Assembly: GCF_019112545.1 (NCBI RefSeq)
Contig: NW_025064880.1
Location: 2,768,490 to 2,832,489 of the forward strand
Direction of reading: 5' to 3'
DNA length: 64,000 nt
DNA from: Guyanagaster necrorhizus
Taxonomy: Eukaryota; Basidiomycota; Agaricomycetes; Agaricales; Physalacriaceae
Shown: positions 22,418-34,800 of the stretch, one piece after another
Numbering within the stretch: position 1 is the stretch's first letter
How the letters are laid out: the number at the start of each line of letters is the position of its first letter
Made by a program: the position numbers and the translations under genes
The notes under the pieces: model-generated
Database searches by the model: none
What the model saw: only the letters and a program-made list of their open reading frames with translations
Told to the model about the DNA's origin: nothing

Positions 22418-25400
22418 TCAGGATCCCTCGTTTGAGTAGTTGATATTTGAGTCAGTGTCATCCGGTATATATGGTGTAGGTATAGGTGTTGGTGGATGCG
22501 GTATGGCATCATCTTCTAGGCTGAGCCTGCTGATTTGAGGTGAATCTATACTATCTGGTGATCCGTCCTCCAAGCCAGTCTAAAAATGAATGAGCTCATG
22601 ATACGTGATCGTAGGTGGACAGCTCAACTAACCACTGAATGGGAAACCGATATCCCAGGTGTGATAGGATCTTGGAAAAGATGGCTCTTTAAAGTGGTGA
22701 TAGTTTCCTCAAGGCGCACCATAATAAGTTGCACTTCCTCATCTGTATATCGTTCCCATCGTGCCTCTTTTACATCGTCTTTGATTGTCAAGAGCCGTTC
22801 AAGTTGTTCCTTTAGAAATAGCCCATCTTGTGAAAGCTTGTCCAGGAGTTTGATGCATGGAGGCCACACTGGATCAAGCGAACGAAGTCTAGTGAGTTTT
22901 AACAAAGCTAATCGTGTGCTTCCATCCTCCTTCTCATCAAGAGATCTCTCAAGCCTTCCACCCACTACCATGCAGATAATCGGTAGGTTTTCAGGGTGAT
23001 GGATAACGTTAAGATGTGCAATGATGTGATAATGAGAGGAATCCGTGTCATGGTCAGAACTCTGTATTCTGGCATTGTTTGATTCAAGCTTGTGGTAGAC
23101 AGCTGAGATATAGGCCTGTAGGACGCGGCGCCAGGGGAACATATACATCGTCCGCCCTATAAATCCAAGGATATCGAGATCCATAAATGTATTCAATGCA
23201 GTGACATCCCCGCTATTCATTTCATCCCCTAAGAGACTGCCCATATCTACAACACACTTTGCTAGGGCATATAAGTCTTGTGGCAAGCCATCAAGTGAGC
23301 TCTGATTGAAAGACAGTCGACAGATCACGTCTCTAAGTCGTCTCTATTGCGACGGTAAGATTCGCCAGGACAGATTATGCGCTGATAATTGGGGATTGTA
23401 CACTTGGGTAATAGTCATGCGCATTAGGATGCGAATCACATCGGAACGTATCACCCATAGTACGGGAGACCTAGGATTGTACTCGCTTGTGAAAACGTGG
23501 GATATTACGAGCCTCTTTATGGTAAAATAGATGGCCCCGCTTTCACGAGAGGACAAAGATGCGTAGTCTTTGACGCATATCCGGAGATCGTGCACTGCAA
23601 AGAAGAGCATGCCCAGGCAGCTTCCACAGAAGTACTCGTTTGACCAGTCAGGCGCATCCCAATGCACTGCGGGAAATGAACGAGTGGAAAGGACGTAATT
23701 GATGATAGCGAGTGACAAGCGTATGTGCCGCGACATCCTAGCATGATTTTTATGCTTATCAAATTTAGCTAGCGCGTTTAATAGCTGCTCCTCGATAAGA
23801 CTGTAAAGCCCAAAATATAAAGCATTCTGCAAATTCATCGTGCGGGTACCATCATCCTGCGGTTGAGGGGCATTCCATAGAATCCCTCGACGTGCAATTA
23901 TTCGCATGAACGAATCGCAGAATTCCTCGAACGCATGATGATGACCAAATGAACCCAAGCGGTCAAAAATGTGGTTGGAAATCACGTCGGAGAATAATGA
24001 CTTCCACAAGAGTGGATGGAGAGTTATACTACCGGGCTGTGGTTGTTTCATGAGATGGAGAAAAAGATCGGCGCCGGATGGATAATTGGCTGGACGAGCA
24101 TCATTGTGGCAAGCGATAGCAGCAGTCAGCGCTATTACCTCAGAAGAAAGCTGACCATGGGATGTTGGAGTCAAGAGTAAACGTGGAATGCGAGACATAT
24201 AGCTTTGTTGCATAGCTGCTGAAAGCCGGAGACCACTACGAAGCAGGCGTTCGACACATGTTTCCATGCCCTCCGCCAGAACAGAATATTTGCGATCAAT
24301 ATATGGCTGCAAACATTCCTGTAAGAGTTCCTGTTGTTTCTCCTGGATTCCGCTACCTTGGAATGAAGTATCCAACTCTTCAGAGTTGACGCTGAGCTGG
24401 AGCCCACCGATGCTCTGTATGACACAGCTGTGAACCGTAGGATTGGAAGATATGGTGTACAGCCAACGAAGAGATTGAACGTCCAACGAGTCCGACTGAG
24501 ATTTAATGGTTTGAAGTTCCAACTCCCGAATGGAAGGGGGATACTGCGTATCTTGCTCTTTCGGTGTCCATCGTAAGAGTTCTCTACATGCGATGAAGAG
24601 AAGATCCGTCAATGGAGTGCGATAAGGACACTGCGGGTAGAAAACTGGTAGAAACATAGCAATGACATACAACACATATGATCCTCCCGTTATTGCAAGC
24701 ATTACATATGCAATTGGACGCTCCAAGGCCACCAGGAAGATGACCAGTCCTACGAGAAAGATAGTGAGAGACATATGCAACAGAGACGGAAGGATGCCAA
24801 TAATAACTGGGACGTGCCACTCCTCGAAACCCATATATCGAAACTGACGAATCCTAGCCCGATCTCGCGGAGTACCGGATGACGCCAGCATGTGTTGTCG
24901 TATCCACTGCTTTGCCAGCACCGCGACAAGAGCAGTTATCAAACTTAAGGAAAGACTTGCAAACCACAGGCCATTGACCCAACGATCAGACGTGGATGCA
25001 ACGAAAGTGGTCGTGGGGTTCAATGGAGACACGGGAATAGAACTAACCACAGCGCCAGTAGCGATAGCGCGCTGGATGCTGACGGCTTCATACAATAAAT
25101 AGGCGGATATCTTCGTGTAGTCTGTCTGCAGGCTTTGGGATGTCTGTGCTACAAACGTCGATACAGCAGCAGAGAACAAACCAGCCTGAGAGCCAGTAAG
25201 TCGACATCTTGTGTCATGGCATACGAACGAAGTTAAACTCACAAATACCAGCAGAACGTCTACACTGTCTTGGAGAATATCTATTCTCCCGGCATCGAAT
25301 TCCTGACACTCGTCAAGGAAGATCCGCCAGATCCTAGCCATGGGACCACATTCGGATCCTGAAGGGTCCTCGGGATATCGCTGCTCGTAATCATCAGCAT

Positions 25401-26322
25401 GGACTAGAGTGATCGTTGAGCATCTCACGACCATCATATGATAATAAGAAGTAAACCTATCCTAACTCCTGGGGGCTTGGGCTGCGAAGGTGCTTGCTGC
25501 CCTCTTGGAACTGTACCAGCTGGAGGAGCGAACGGCCCGGGATTGGGAGGCGTTGGATGCTGAATGGGTGGGTGAGGAACTACAGGCGTAAAACGCGAAT
25601 GGAATCCGAGTCCCAGCTGATTATTTACTAGATTTTGATGCGCATGGACTGGAGGCTGGTGCAACGGCGGTGTAGGTGTGAAAAAGTAGTACGGGTTGTG
25701 GGGAAGCTGAGGAAGCTGCTGTTGTGATTTATTGTCCGAGTCATCAGGAATGTAGCCTGCGTCTCCATCTTCCTGGGGCGATGGGATGTTTTGAGTTCGT
25801 CCGAGAGCAGACATGTCTGATCCTGATGATATGGAATGGGAATACGGAGATGACGCGTTCTGGTTGGACTGAGAGGGAGGGTCCAAAGATGGCTCCATCA
25901 AATGTGGAGCATAGTTCGGATATACGTTGTACTGGTGTCCTGATGGTGTGAGGGAGGCTGACGATGTCAAGGACGACGGCGTGGAAGCTATAATCGGCGG
26001 AGAAAGGGATGGCAACTCTGCCAGTGACACGTTGCTCGAAAAACCTGTTTGGTCATTCTGAGATAGGCCAAGGCTTCTTTGTTCGTGTAACAAACTTTGT
26101 AGGATATCGGCAGCAGCATCATGTGATCGCAGGGAATGAGGTGTGCCGGGAGAGGAAGCATCATCATTGACCCTCTCATGTGGAGAGCCAGGTGGCGATA
26201 ACAGTAATGAACTACATTCCATGTCAGTACTCCAGAGCGCTCATTCGGAAAGGACTCGCGTACGTAGGTGAAGGACCTTTGACATCTTTCTGGCTTGTAT
26301 CTGTTGGCGGGCTTTCTGACAT
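22418..26322 (-). pseudogene. DUF6535 membrane protein, paralogue A, premature TAG
   Basis: Five exons: 26322-26264, 26211-25457, 25403-25243, 25185-22633, 22579-22418; introns of 52, 53, 57 and 53 nt. Frame and phase (2, 1, 0, 0) agree at every junction and match paralogue B. The product would be about 1229 residues. After a Ser/Pro-rich N-terminus comes the DUF6535 part: YEQRYPEDPSGSECGP, ARIWRIFLDECQEFD, VDVLLVFAGLFSAAV, then three more membrane segments (VNGLWFASLSLSLITALVAV, an IIGILPSLLHMSLTIFLVGL stretch and YVMLAITGGSYVLYVI), followed by a long helical C-terminal region. TAG at 23344-23346 replaces the Trp codon found in paralogue B, with 238 codons and a final exon open behind it. 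Either this allele is broken or it makes a protein about 284 residues shorter. The motif YIPDDSD occurs near the N-terminus and YIPDDTD near the C-terminus. The function of DUF6535 proteins is unknown. Confidence 0.88.
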
Positions 26323-27459
26323 CCTTGTTATGGCCAGTGAGATTGCTGAAGATCCTGCACTTCCGGTCAGGATAGAAGATAGAGAGAATGACAATGGTGG
26401 AAGAGGTACAAGGAGTCGCATTTGTCAGATTTGTATGTCATTTTAAGCGCCCGGATTTACGGGATTACCAAAGTCCGCGCGAATTCTCGGCTTCTTCGAT
26501 TGTCAGTTTCCACCAGCCACGGTGATTGCCTTGGATTGAGCATCATTACTGATTCAATTTGGTATATTAGCATAATTAATGTCTCGAGAAACGCGCACCG
26601 AATTACCATCCGTAAACTGGTCATTAGTTTTCCACTCACAGCGGCTCATATACATTCAGACGATTGATAGCGTGCCAGTTATGATGGGGCACCTATCAGT
26701 AGGAGAACTGATGAATATCAATCCTGTTCCTGGTGCCGGGCGCTTTATACTAGTCTGGCCGAGAGCGGTGCATAACCGGGCATGTTTTTCTTCTGCACTA
26801 CTCCAAGAAGTTTAAATGCAGCCACCGGCATAACTTCCCGTTCCAATTCGTGTTCTACGCTCACTCCTGTCTCAGCCTCACGTTGTTCGTCAACTACTTA
26901 TTTTACAACCTTTTCGCTGGGTGTCGGTTGGATAACGAGGCATCATATAATCATGATGGTTCCTGCTTCTGTGTATCGCCTGATTATTGTATCGCCATCT
27001 CAGGCTCCATAAATCTATTGATCAGAACTTGAAGATGGACGACTATGAAGGTCCTTGTGTAAATATGATGAACACTAGCGCCCTGAAACAGCTGATATTG
27101 GCGTTTATCCCTTCTCGCCACCCACTGCTTCCTCTCTTGCTGGACTCTTAGGAAAATCTCTGTAAAGGAAAAGATTCCAGAATCGCATGCAGGTTCTAAT
27201 GATACAGTTCGGGGAAGGCCTTCGTCCACGTATGTATACTCTTATCCAGTGTGGATGGCCTAAACTTTTGATGCGCATCAGTCCAGGGGGGTCGGATGTA
27301 TCATTGGAATCCATACTTGCGGTCGGCATTTGACGCCGCACCAAGACGGCACAGTGTCGTCCTATGCGATGTCAAGTTCTCTGAATGATGTATATGCTGC
27401 TACGAAGAACGAACCATCACATGCAGGCGGAGGTGATCCTTATTTTACACCAGAGCGTT
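26323..27459. other. Unassigned stretch upstream of the P450 relic
   Basis: It should contain the N-terminal half of the P450 if that was ever complete, but I cannot identify the membrane anchor, the WxxxR helix or the I-helix motif. Only short open frames are present. Confidence 0.35.
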
Positions 27460-28427
27460 CTCAAAGTTTGCTCCAGGATGTATCGAAACGGACGGGCGGC
27501 ACATCCCGAACATCAAAGCAAAATATGCGAAGAGATTTCGCAGGGTCACCCGCAAGGTGTCAAACTCACCTCTGTCGAATATGATTCTATGCAGTTTCTG
27601 AACGCTACCATCCAAGTGCGTAGAGCCGGACACAGGGAGCTCTGTAGTCCAGTTCTGATCCCACTCGTTGACAGGAAGTTCTTCGTTTACACCCTATCGC
27701 ACACACCCTCATGCGTAGGGCGGTTCAAGACGATTGCCTCCCTCTCTGTGAACCCATCATTAGCAAGGACGGAAACATTCTGAAAGAAATCCCTATCGCC
27801 AAAGAACAGACACTTCTTTGCTCAATATACACGTATAATTGGTATGCGTTCCAGTTTGTGATAGTAGACATTGTAGGATCTTATAATTCGTACTAGGCTC
27901 CCGAGAATCTGGAGTTCCGACGCGGACCAGTGGAATCCAAACCGATTTATTAACAACCGAACGAAGCCTCAGACTCCCGCTTGCCAATTTGTGAGTAGGA
28001 GTGAACGTACTTTTGTGGAAAAAAAGGCTGACTTTGTGTCTGCAGACTGTCATTTGGTGAATATCATGTCTTACTCTAGCAACCTACTCTCTTATTCACC
28101 TGATAAGGCTCCGGAATACGTTCATGCATCTGGTAGGTCCTCACCTGTTTCCCCCTTCCAGCACTCAATTTTAAGTGAAAACTTCAAATTGGAAGTTTGC
28201 GTAAGATATCTCCAGGTCAAACTCTATGTCGCGTCATCTAACCCGAAATCATAGGATCATGGAAATCCAAGTTATCCTTGTCGATCTTCTGAAAGCATTT
28301 CGAGTTCAGTTTACTGGAGGGTCTCATTATACAAGAATTTTCCGCTGGGCCCGTGGTTGTCCCTGCAGTGGAGGGCAAAGCTATGAAGGGCTCTCAGGTT
28401 CCGTTGCACTTCTCCGTTTTGGGATGA
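27460..28427 (+). pseudogene. Cytochrome P450 relic (C-terminal half)
   Basis: Exons to 27615, 27675-27841 and 27897-27990 splice in frame. They give AAHPEHQSKICEEI, YDSMQFLNATIQ, EVLRLHPIAHTLMRRAVQDD (the ExxR K-helix), LPLCEPIISKDGNILKEIPI and YNWLPRIWSSDADQWNPNRF (the PERF-region equivalent). This is the order and spacing of an Agaricomycete P450. Beyond 28046 the frame breaks. GSGIRSCIW at 28107-28133 is the remnant of the heme loop, with its Cys at 28125-28127, but it lies in another frame behind two stops. MEIQVILVDLLKAF (near 28258) and the C-terminal GPVVVPAVEGKAMKGSQVPL (to 28427) are in different frames. At least two frameshifts and no recovered N-terminus make this a pseudogene; the oxidation substrate cannot be inferred. 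Confidence 0.8.
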
Positions 28428-29040
28428 TGTATTTTGCGACGTGAATCCATGCCAAGATGTAAATACGCCTTCCTATGTTTCATTGATTTATGCTTCTGTC
28501 GCTGTAGAACGGCAAATTCATAAAAATATTCAACTCAACCTATACTAAGGTGTACGTTACAAACAGAAAAAAGAAAACAAGAGATAGGTATAATTCGTGA
28601 AAAAAAAATAGTGTCCTGAAGGCGTCAGAATCTACATACAGAGAACCGGACGATAAGCGACGTTGAACATTGCGACTGGAAGCCTGTTGGTTTCCCAACG
28701 CTATGGCTTCTGTCTCCAATGCCTTGACGCTGTCGCAGCGAATGGCATCAATATCTGTCAAGTGATTGACAGCCTTCAGCACTCAAATTCGAACAAGTGA
28801 ACGGGATAGTAGGAGGAGGGCGAAGTGCATGTACCCTTGTCAAGATTCGCTTCAGCAATTGTCTCTTGGTCGGATCGAAATAACCGATCTTGATTAAGCC
28901 GACAAGCATAATGCAGTGCAAAGCGCGATTCGTTTCGCTTATCTTCCGTTGCCAACGATTCCAATTATGTGCGATAAGAAAACACGGATCTAAAAATGTT
29001 ACCGGAACATCGTGATAGAGATGATGGGCTTAGAGAACAT
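28428..29040. other. Gene-free stretch
   Basis: I see no supportable gene; short antisense frames here show no domain or splice support. Confidence 0.4.
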
Positions 29041-29715
29041 TCACCACATCAAAAATGAGGTATCTGAAACTGCTATCAAGGCCAAGTCATATTCCAATTC
29101 ATCGCGATATTTGTATCCGAGCAGAGTAGCTAGTTGAATGGCCCAAGGCACTTGTATCCCAGTCCACTGAAGAATCCATGTGTGCTCCCAATACTCGGGG
29201 AGTCATCCTGCCCATTCCCAATCCAATATGTCCGTGATCCACCATGATATCATGATCCCAAAGATCACCGTGAGTGAGTACGATATCATGAGGGCCAAGT
29301 CGACATCTTTTTCGCCTGATCAACCTTGGCTTGGCCTAATTCGTCATCCTCCCGAGCACCGGCAGCCAGAAGGAGGGTAAATGAACGCTCGTCATCGCAG
29401 GCACTGATATGGCGACCTGGGATGCGGGCGCCATAGATATCCTTTCCATCGACGCCGCATACGCGCGTATACCAAGGATTAGAGTACGATCGGCACGATG
29501 ATATGAAGCTCCCCTGGGGAATAACGATTCTTTGACATCCAGCAGCGATTTTCCGGGAATACGCGTCATGAGGATCGATCCCTCGCGAGACCTTGTGTTA
29601 GGAGAATGTTTACCGTATGAGATAAAACGGGGTGCGGGCACGCCCATAGAGCGTGCAAGGGACATGGCTCTTCCCTCTACCTCGCGTGCATGTGAGAACG
29701 AGATTGAAGGGTAGG
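29041..29715 (-). pseudogene. Aminoglycoside-phosphotransferase-family kinase relic
   Basis: Pieces of the fungal APH-like kinase fold appear in order but in several frames. They are ARSMGVPAPRFISYGKH and SILMTRIPGKSLLDV (N-lobe and hinge, 29665-29540); IYGARIPGRHISACDDERS in a second frame near 29440; VLTHGDLWDHDIMVDHGHI, with the catalytic-loop HGD, near 29285-29230; and ILDWEWAG, with the metal-binding Asp motif, followed by TGA where GWLPEYWEH would be expected (near 29205). The tail continues to a stop at 29041. At least three frameshifts and one stop (TGG to TGA) mark it as a pseudogene. Such proteins are abundant in Agaricomycetes and are usually not antibiotic-resistance enzymes. Confidence 0.8.
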
Positions 29716-30569
29716 GGAATGATACCAGCCTCGACGAGATATGTAAGATCTAGTCGGAAGTAATGGCAGTATATTCGAGAAATAGGGATCAGGATGTGCT
29801 GATGGATCCATACGCGAATGAGGTTCCCTAGCAGATAGCCGGGGGAAGGTTATTTGAAGGAAGGTAATGGTAAATTCTAGAGCAGGGAGCATCAGCTTGT
29901 GAAAGAGCAGGAATATTAATATCAACCTAGTTCATAGAAAGCTCCGTGTGAAGAAGGACTTATACTTGTAAGTAACTATTCGACGGGCACAAGAAACCAA
30001 CGTAAGTAACACGTCGGCCCCAAGCCACAGACCCGCCAGTTATTTCGGATGCCGACCTGGGCACTTAGCTTTCACTCTCAACCAACTATTGTTCTATGAT
30101 TTTCTTTGTCTCGATCGCCTAGAAAACGAACGCAAAGAAATATGATTAAACCTGAACAACCATCTACGCAACACCATGCCTGACCTTTTGCTGGCCTTCT
30201 TGAGTTCCGATTTGGTAGGAGCTCACCCTGCAGCCAAAAACATCATTCAAATTGATTTCTGGTCTCTTTATTAGTTTTCTCTTCATCCTATCTCTACTTT
30301 TTCTGGGTTTTCTGGGCGTTTAAACGTCGGTCAAGCACATGTGAGGACTGGGGCCGTCACCCTCTATTTCATTTGTTTTCTCACTTACATTTACGTATTG
30401 AGGCTAAGGTTTTGAAACTTTGACGAATCGAATGTGTATGATTGGCGTTAAGACTCCACTAACCGCGAGTTTTAATGTACCTCAGATATCATTACGGCTG
30501 ACTGTATTTCTTACTCCCTCGACCAGTCATCCAAAATGTATAGACATCCCTGTACCAAGCTCCACGGAA
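29716..30569. other. Gene-free stretch
   Basis: No supportable gene. It forms the 3' flank of the small gene at 30570-31346 and the upstream flank of the kinase relic. Confidence 0.4.
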
Positions 30570-31346
30570 TTATCCAAGATATTCCTCACCGCTGGGTGGT
30601 TCAAGATATGATTCTCCCCTGAATACGTAGAATCGCCGACTGTCGTCTTGAAATCGGAAGGCGAGATTGCAAACTGGTGGCCTGTGAACCAACGACTACC
30701 ATTATCAATCAGCACCGCATAACGAACTCGACAGGAAAACTTACGCGACGTGCTCTTCCTGCTCTTCCGCCTCCGCTGTCTTCCCCACGCGCCTATACAT
30801 CCTGCTCATATGCGCCCTAGCCCACAAATTCGTCCTCCAACTTCCCCAGGACTCCTTCTCTACCTCCTTGAACACTCGCTCCGCCTCGGCCTCTTTCCCA
30901 GGCTGCTTTGCATACGACGCAGCGAGGTACAGCATCGGCGTGACGTCCTTCACCGCGTCCTCTGAGGGGTGGAACCTCCGGTACTGAGTCAGCGACGTCT
31001 GGATGAAGGGCTCCGCCTCGTCGATCCGCGTAGGCTCGCAGTACCGCATGAACTGCGCCATTTGCCACGAACACCCGTCGAGGAGGTGGAGCTTTTTGTT
31101 TCCGTCTGTGTCGACCTCGTTGGGCTCGAGCATGCCGATGGCGCGCATGTAGATTGGGTCGGAGCCGTTGGTTTCAACTTCTTTGATAAAAGTGGCGAGC
31201 AGGTTAATGACTGTAGTTTGGTCGGACGGAGAAAGAGAGGGAAGGATGTCGACGAGTTGCTTTGAGACGATTACGAAACTGGTGCCGTCGATGATGACTG
31301 TGGGTACAGGGCCTAGGCCATTTGGGTCACTTGTTGGCTGGGACAT
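30570..31346 (-). CDS. Hypothetical helical-repeat protein (237 aa)
   Basis: Two exons, 31346-30745 and 30681-30570, joined by a 62-nt intron (GTAAGT...CACAG), give 237 residues. A second Met two codons upstream (31352) is also possible. The N-terminus reads PTVIIDGTSFVIVSKQLVDI. The middle (DEAEPFIQTSLTQYRR, VTPMLYLAASYAKQ, EAEAERVFKEVEKESWG, ARAHMSRMYRRVGKTAEA) has the rhythm of TPR or Sel1-type helical hairpins, but I cannot match a known family. The end reads FRFQDDSRRFYVFRGESYLE. A second frame is also open through exon 2, so the C-terminus depends on the exact acceptor used. Composition and frame look intact. It lies between the kinase relic and DUF6535 gene B, on the same strand as B. 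Confidence 0.7.
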
Positions 31347-31385
31347 GATCAAGGGTCACAGAGAAAAAGAGATACGGTCAAGCGT

Positions 31386-31394
31386 TTTATATAA
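31386..31394 (-). promoter_or_regulatory. TATA box of the 30570-31346 gene
   Basis: The minus strand reads TATATAAAA 40-48 nt before the ATG at 31346, a good core-promoter match at a suitable distance. Confidence 0.5.
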
Positions 31395-31824
31395 GTTATC
31401 TGGGGCTTAAATTCGGGGTCGCTACACGTGCGACGGCGATCTGAAAACGTGGAGACGAGACTCAATTGAAATATTGCATCCGTGCGTTCCAAGAAGAGAA
31501 GAAACTCGAAGATGGCTCCACGCCACACACCCAAGCGCCGGAATATCCCAGATATGAGAACTTGCCAATGGCAAGGGTTATTGAAAAAAAAAACAAACAT
31601 CGAGGCTACCTTTTTTCGAACGCCGGTCAGCTGTCGCTTCGCTGCGCACGTCACTTGCATTTCCTAGCAACCTTATTCCCTGAGAACTTTGAGCCTCTGA
31701 TCCTCAAGACAGCGAAAACGAGGGGACTAAATTATCATGGAACACTCACAAGGCTGTACTAGGATATTCGATCCTCCTCTTAAAGCGAATGCTGATAAGT
31801 GCCATACATTAGACATAATTTCGT

Positions 31825-34800
31825 TTACACGGATGACTGCTCCGTTACATCGAAAGCACTCGGTTGACTTGCATATTCATCGGAATCATCGGGTATGTAT
31901 GGTGCTGGAGAATTGTCGGGACTTGGCCTGCTGGGATGGAGGACGTTCTCAGAAAACGCCGTGTCGACCTGAAATGAACCCGTTGAACCCATGAATCAAT
32001 TGCAGACTGAAGTTACTCACTAAGTCCGGTGCAGAATGTTTAACGACTTGCTTCAACTTCGTGCTGCAAATTTCGAGCCGGGTCATGATATTTTTCACCT
32101 CGCTCACGTTATATGGCCTCCATTGCGCGTCACCGTCAAGGGTAAAGAATCGTTGTTCCGATATGTGCTGCCGATTCTTCGAAAGGAGCTCCAACTGCGC
32201 TATGCACCGAGACCAAGCTGGGTCTTGAGAGCGCAGACATGCAAGGAAATGTAAGGTTTTTTGAGCGCCTCCAGCGCCGCCCTTTTCGATACATTTCGCA
32301 AATCGCCCGCCCAGTATGGCACATATGGTATAGAGATTTCGAGGACGATGGATATAATCGACATATTCATCAACGGGGCCAGGAATGTGTGCGAGGTGGA
32401 TGGTCTTTGTTCTGCTACCGTCAAGCATACGAAAGATTGCTGAGACGTAGGCCTGGATGACGCGGCACCAGGGATAAATGAACATAGTCTGTTCTGCAAA
32501 TTGGAGCACGTCGAGATTCGTGAAGGTCTCTAATGCAGCGGCGTCCTCATTATCCAAGTTATGTTCTAGGAGAGCCCCTGCATCGACGACACAGGTTGCC
32601 GGCACATGAGTATTCGTCAACCAGTTGCCGAGCGTATTTGGATCTAATGTTAGTCCACAAATGATGTCTCTGACGTTACTCCACTCCGGAGGTAAGATCT
32701 TCCAAGATCTGCTGGGCTCCAAATTTGAATTCTCAGAAATTATAATGCGCACTAATATTCGTATCACGTCGGAACGCATCATCCACGGTATTGGAGATGG
32801 GCAAATCTCCTTACTCGCGAAAGACCGAGATGTTACCAGTGGACAGATGACCGAATAGATGGCGGCACTTTCGCGGAACGACAACATCGAATAGTTTGTG
32901 ACTTGTATCCGGAGCTCTCTCAAGGCGAAAAAGACCATGCCGAAACAGTGATGCTGTATGAGAGACGGATCATCCCATCGGACTGCACGGAATGATTGTG
33001 TAGAAAGGGCGTAGTTAGTAATAGCCAGAAGTAGGCGAATCCGCCGCGAAATCTCAGAATCAGGGGGGTGGTTATCAAAGCTCGCTGGCTCGCTCAATGC
33101 ATCAAATCCCGAAAGCACATACAATAAGTGAGTTTCGATGTCGCCATAAAGGCCAAACCATAAAGCGTCTTGAAGAGACATTCTTCGAGTACCGTCATCC
33201 TGTGGCTGCGCCGGATTCCATGATACTTTGAGCCGTGTAAGTGTTTCCATGAACTTGTAACAGAATGGCTCAAACTCGGAATTGTGGACTGAATCTAGGG
33301 CGAGCGAGCGTCGGGAAATCACACTTGAAAACAGAGATCTCCACAAGGAAGGATGAAGGAGGATATCTTCGGTATGCCAGGTCCGCTGGGCAAGGTAGAG
33401 AAAGACATCGGCACCAGTTGGATAATTCGGGGGACGGAGGCCATCGTCTTGACAGGCAATGGTGGCAGTCATCGTCGTTATTTCGGTAGATAACTGACTA
33501 TCGGGAGAAAAGGTCAAGAGTAACCGCGGGATACTGGAAGGATGGCTGCGTGGTAACTCTGCTGAAAAGCGGAGACGGCTACGAAGAAGACGCTCTAATC
33601 GGGTTTCCATGCCATCCACCACAGCAGAATATCCCTCATACTCGTGAGGTTCCAGACATTCTTGCAAAAGTTCCCAGTTTTTCTCCTGGAGTCCGGTTCC
33701 TTCAAACGCACCACACAACGCATAAGAATCGACGCTAGGCTGGAGCCCGCCAATGCACTGTATGATATACTTATGAATCATGGGATTGGAAGACATATCG
33801 TACAACCAACGAAGGGATTGGACGTCCAGGTCATCGCACTGGTTTTTGATAGTCCGGAGCTCCCATTCTTGAATGGAGGGTGGAAGCAGCTCGTAACGGG
33901 CTATCGACGTCCATCTGAGAATTTTCCGATGGGCAACAAAGAGGCGATCCGTCAATGACGTTTGATAAGGACATCCCGCAAAGAAAAGGGGCATGAGCAG
34001 GGCCGCGAGATATAGAGTATATGAGCCTCCTGTGATCACCAAAAGTACATATGCGATTGGGTGCTCTAAGTTTAGGAGAAAAACAACCAATCCTGCTAGG
34101 AACATAGCAAGGGCAATGTGCAACAGAAATGGAAGAATCCCGACGATGATGGGGACGTGCCACTCCTGAAAACCGATATAACGGAATTGCCGAATCCTGC
34201 ACCGATCCCGCGGGGCTTCTGATGATGTTAGCATATACTGTCGTATCCATTGCTTGGCCAGCACCGCGACAAGGGCCGTGACCAAACTCAGGGAAAGGCT
34301 CAAAAACCACAAGCCATTGACGCAGCGGTCAGAAGCGGAAGGGATAAAGACGCTTGTGGGGTTCAATGGCGAAGCAGAGACAGAGTCGACCCCTGCACCG
34401 CTGGCGATGGCGCGTTGGATATTGACCATTTCATAAAGCAAGAAGGCAGACACCTCTGAGTAGTCTACCTGCAAGTTTTGGGACGTCTGCGCAACGAAGG
34501 TGGTCACTACAGCAGAAAATAAACCAGCCTGGCAATGGTATCAGAAATTTACGTGATAGAACATCACAGTACCGAAATTGAACTCACAAACACTAAGAGT
34601 ACGTCCACGTTGTCCCGAAGAACTTGAAATTTTGCCTCATCATAGGCTTGACATTCATCGGCGAACATCCGCCAGATTCTGGCTGTGGGATCGCATTCTG
34701 ACCCAGGCGAATCTTCTGGATATTTTTGTTCGTAACCATCCTGAACTAAATTTTCGTTGAGTTTCGTACATATAGCCTATCTAGTTATCGGAAGCATACC

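Noticed and set aside
23306..23530. Plus-strand frame antisense to DUF6535 gene A
   Set aside because: Shadow of the coding strand; no domain or splice support.
27385..27783. 132-codon plus-strand frame as a gene
   Set aside because: It reads through the intron 27616-27674; the spliced P450 reading explains the same DNA better.
29041..29715. Functional antibiotic-resistance kinase
   Set aside because: Several frameshifts and a stop break the fold, and fungal members of this family are not usually resistance enzymes.
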